Position numbers and translations under genes: made by a program. Under the pieces are notes generated by a model, which was given only the letters and a program-made list of their open reading frames with translations, had not been told where the DNA came from and searched no databases. DNA of 64,000 nt, taken from Sphingobacterium sp. ML3W (GTDB lineage: Bacteria > Bacteroidota > Bacteroidia > Sphingobacteriales > Sphingobacteriaceae). Below, piece after piece: positions 63,156 to 64,000 of this stretch (position 1 is its first letter; each line of letters opens with the position of its first letter). The DNA is taken from NCBI RefSeq assembly GCF_029542085.1, contig NZ_CP107036.1:6200001-6264000 (forward strand), read 5' to 3'.

Positions 63156-63917
63156 TTATACAATAGACCTGTGTGCGACAGCGAGGCTGTGTGCATGCTG
63201 CAAATCGACCACCGCTCCGATGATGATAATGGCTGGATGGCCAAGTCCATGCTCTTTACTTGCCCTGACGAGGTCTTTGGCTTTGCACAATACCTGTTTT
63301 TGCTGCGGTAAACTCGCATGCTGTATAATTGCGGCCGGAGTTTCTCCTTTTCCATAGAATACATAGGTGCGTGCAATCTCGTCGAGTTTGCGCATCCCCA
63401 TGTAGATCACGACAGTGGATCGGCTCTGGACAGCCAAAGGAAGATCAGCAGAGAGGCTGCCATCTTTTTTCATCCCGGTTAGCGCCCATACCCCTTCACT
63501 GGTGTCTCGGTGGGTCAGCGGAATATTATTGATGCCCGCGCCTTGCATACTGCTGATGCCCGGAATGTAAGAAACCGCAATATTTTCCCCCTGTACGGTA
63601 AGCCATTCTTCAAAACCGCGCCCAAAAAGATAGGGATCGCCACCTTTTAACCGGACCACCCGGTCGTAGCGCGCACAATAATGTAGGATAAGTTCGTTTA
63701 TTTCTTCCTGAGGAACGTATTTTCCATAAGGATGTTTGCCAACATAGTGCTTTACACAGTTTTTATTTGATATTTTAAGAATTTCTTCATTGATTAAGTT
63801 GTCATAAAGGATAACCTGCGCACTTTTTATTACTTTATAAGCTTTTATGGTTAATAATTCTGGGTCGCCAGGGCCAGATCCTACAATAAATAACGATGTT
63901 TTGCTTAATTTTTTCAT
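63156..63917 (-). CDS. cobA: Uroporphyrinogen-III C-methyltransferase (SUMT)
   Basis: A 253-residue methylase. It starts LFIVGSGPGDPELLTIKAYKVIKSAQVILYDNLINEEIL and carries GGDPYLFGRG, VSYIPGISSMQGAGINNIPLTHRDTSEGV and PLAVQSRSTVVIYMGM, all SUMT signatures. It makes precorrin-2 from uroporphyrinogen III, first step to siroheme. Its presence next to the nitrate genes implies a siroheme nitrite reductase, which is not in this window and could lie beyond the right edge. No CysG dehydrogenase/chelatase domain is fused. Confidence 0.93.
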   Translation of the reverse strand: MKKLSKTSLFIVGSGPGDPELLTIKAYKVIKSAQVILYDNLINEEILKISNKNCVKHYVGKHPYGKYVPQEEINELILHYCARYDRVVRLKGGDPYLFGRGFEEWLTVQGENIAVSYIPGISSMQGAGINNIPLTHRDTSEGVWALTGMKKDGSLSADLPLAVQSRSTVVIYMGMRKLDEIARTYVFYGKGETPAAIIQHASLPQQKQVLCKAKDLVRASKEHGLGHPAIIIIGAVVDLQHAHSLAVAHRSIV

Positions 63918-64000
63918 GTTATTTTGATTTTGTGTAAAATTTATGTGTAAATCTATTAAAAAATCTGATATAAATCATGTTTTGTTAAATTTTAACGTGT

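Overview
The window looks like a chromosomal segment of a Bacteroidota species, most likely Sphingobacterium or a close relative. The evidence is two SusC/SusD loci, a FecI/FecR-type sigma/anti-sigma pair, GLPGLI and fimbrillin proteins, promoters of the Bacteroidota -7 type (TAnnTTTG), SpII lipoproteins with acidic residues after the cysteine, and modest GC (near 40 % by eye). I see no rRNA, tRNA, CRISPR array, phage gene or intact insertion sequence.

Layout. 1-7.6 kb: a two-gene flavin oxidoreductase operon (the first gene runs off the left edge), an HD hydrolase, small membrane proteins, an esterase, and an AraC regulator with a Bcr/CflA-type efflux pump. 7.9-12.1 kb: a GH78 alpha-L-rhamnosidase and a fimbrillin lipoprotein with a 57-residue leader-gene product. 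12.6-23.1 kb: small housekeeping and accessory genes (lipoprotein, a twice-frameshifted gene, EreA/ChaN-like protein, beta-propeller, HD protein, hydrolase, GNAT, AraC, HbpS-like protein, SDR) with two copies of a small secreted NTF2-like protein. 23.8-34.6 kb: a polysaccharide utilisation locus (sigma, anti-sigma, SusC with STN domain, SusD, SusE-like, two GH76), best explained as alpha-1,6-mannan use. 35.9-44.8 kb: a second SusC/D locus with IPT/NHL, DUF1735 and BACON lipoproteins but no enzyme. 44.8-49.8 kb: a class A beta-lactamase, a hydroxyacid dehydrogenase, an STM3941-like protein and two more NTF2-like genes. 49.9-56.1 kb: an outer-membrane barrel with a GLPGLI protein, duplicated small cysteine-containing exported proteins, a RibD/DHFR-like gene and a duplicated element carrying a 20-codon ORF. 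56.6-63.9 kb: assimilatory nitrate genes (SUMT, NarK-like transporter, a nitrate reductase fused to NirB-like and BFD domains, and a NirA-like protein with a rubredoxin tail).

The most unusual signal is a dispersed, self-contained cassette around the four NTF2-like genes. Each has three direct half-sites about 21 bp apart, the third starting exactly 36 bp before the -7 box, then a structured leader, a secreted ~148-residue protein and a near-identical AGCCACAT hairpin terminator. Further relics of the cassette lie at 48660-48892 (promoter and start codon spliced to another copy's leader) and 55778-55866 (operator joined directly to terminator), with a weak operator-like trace at 35608. The cassette therefore seems to be duplicating and being deleted by recombination.
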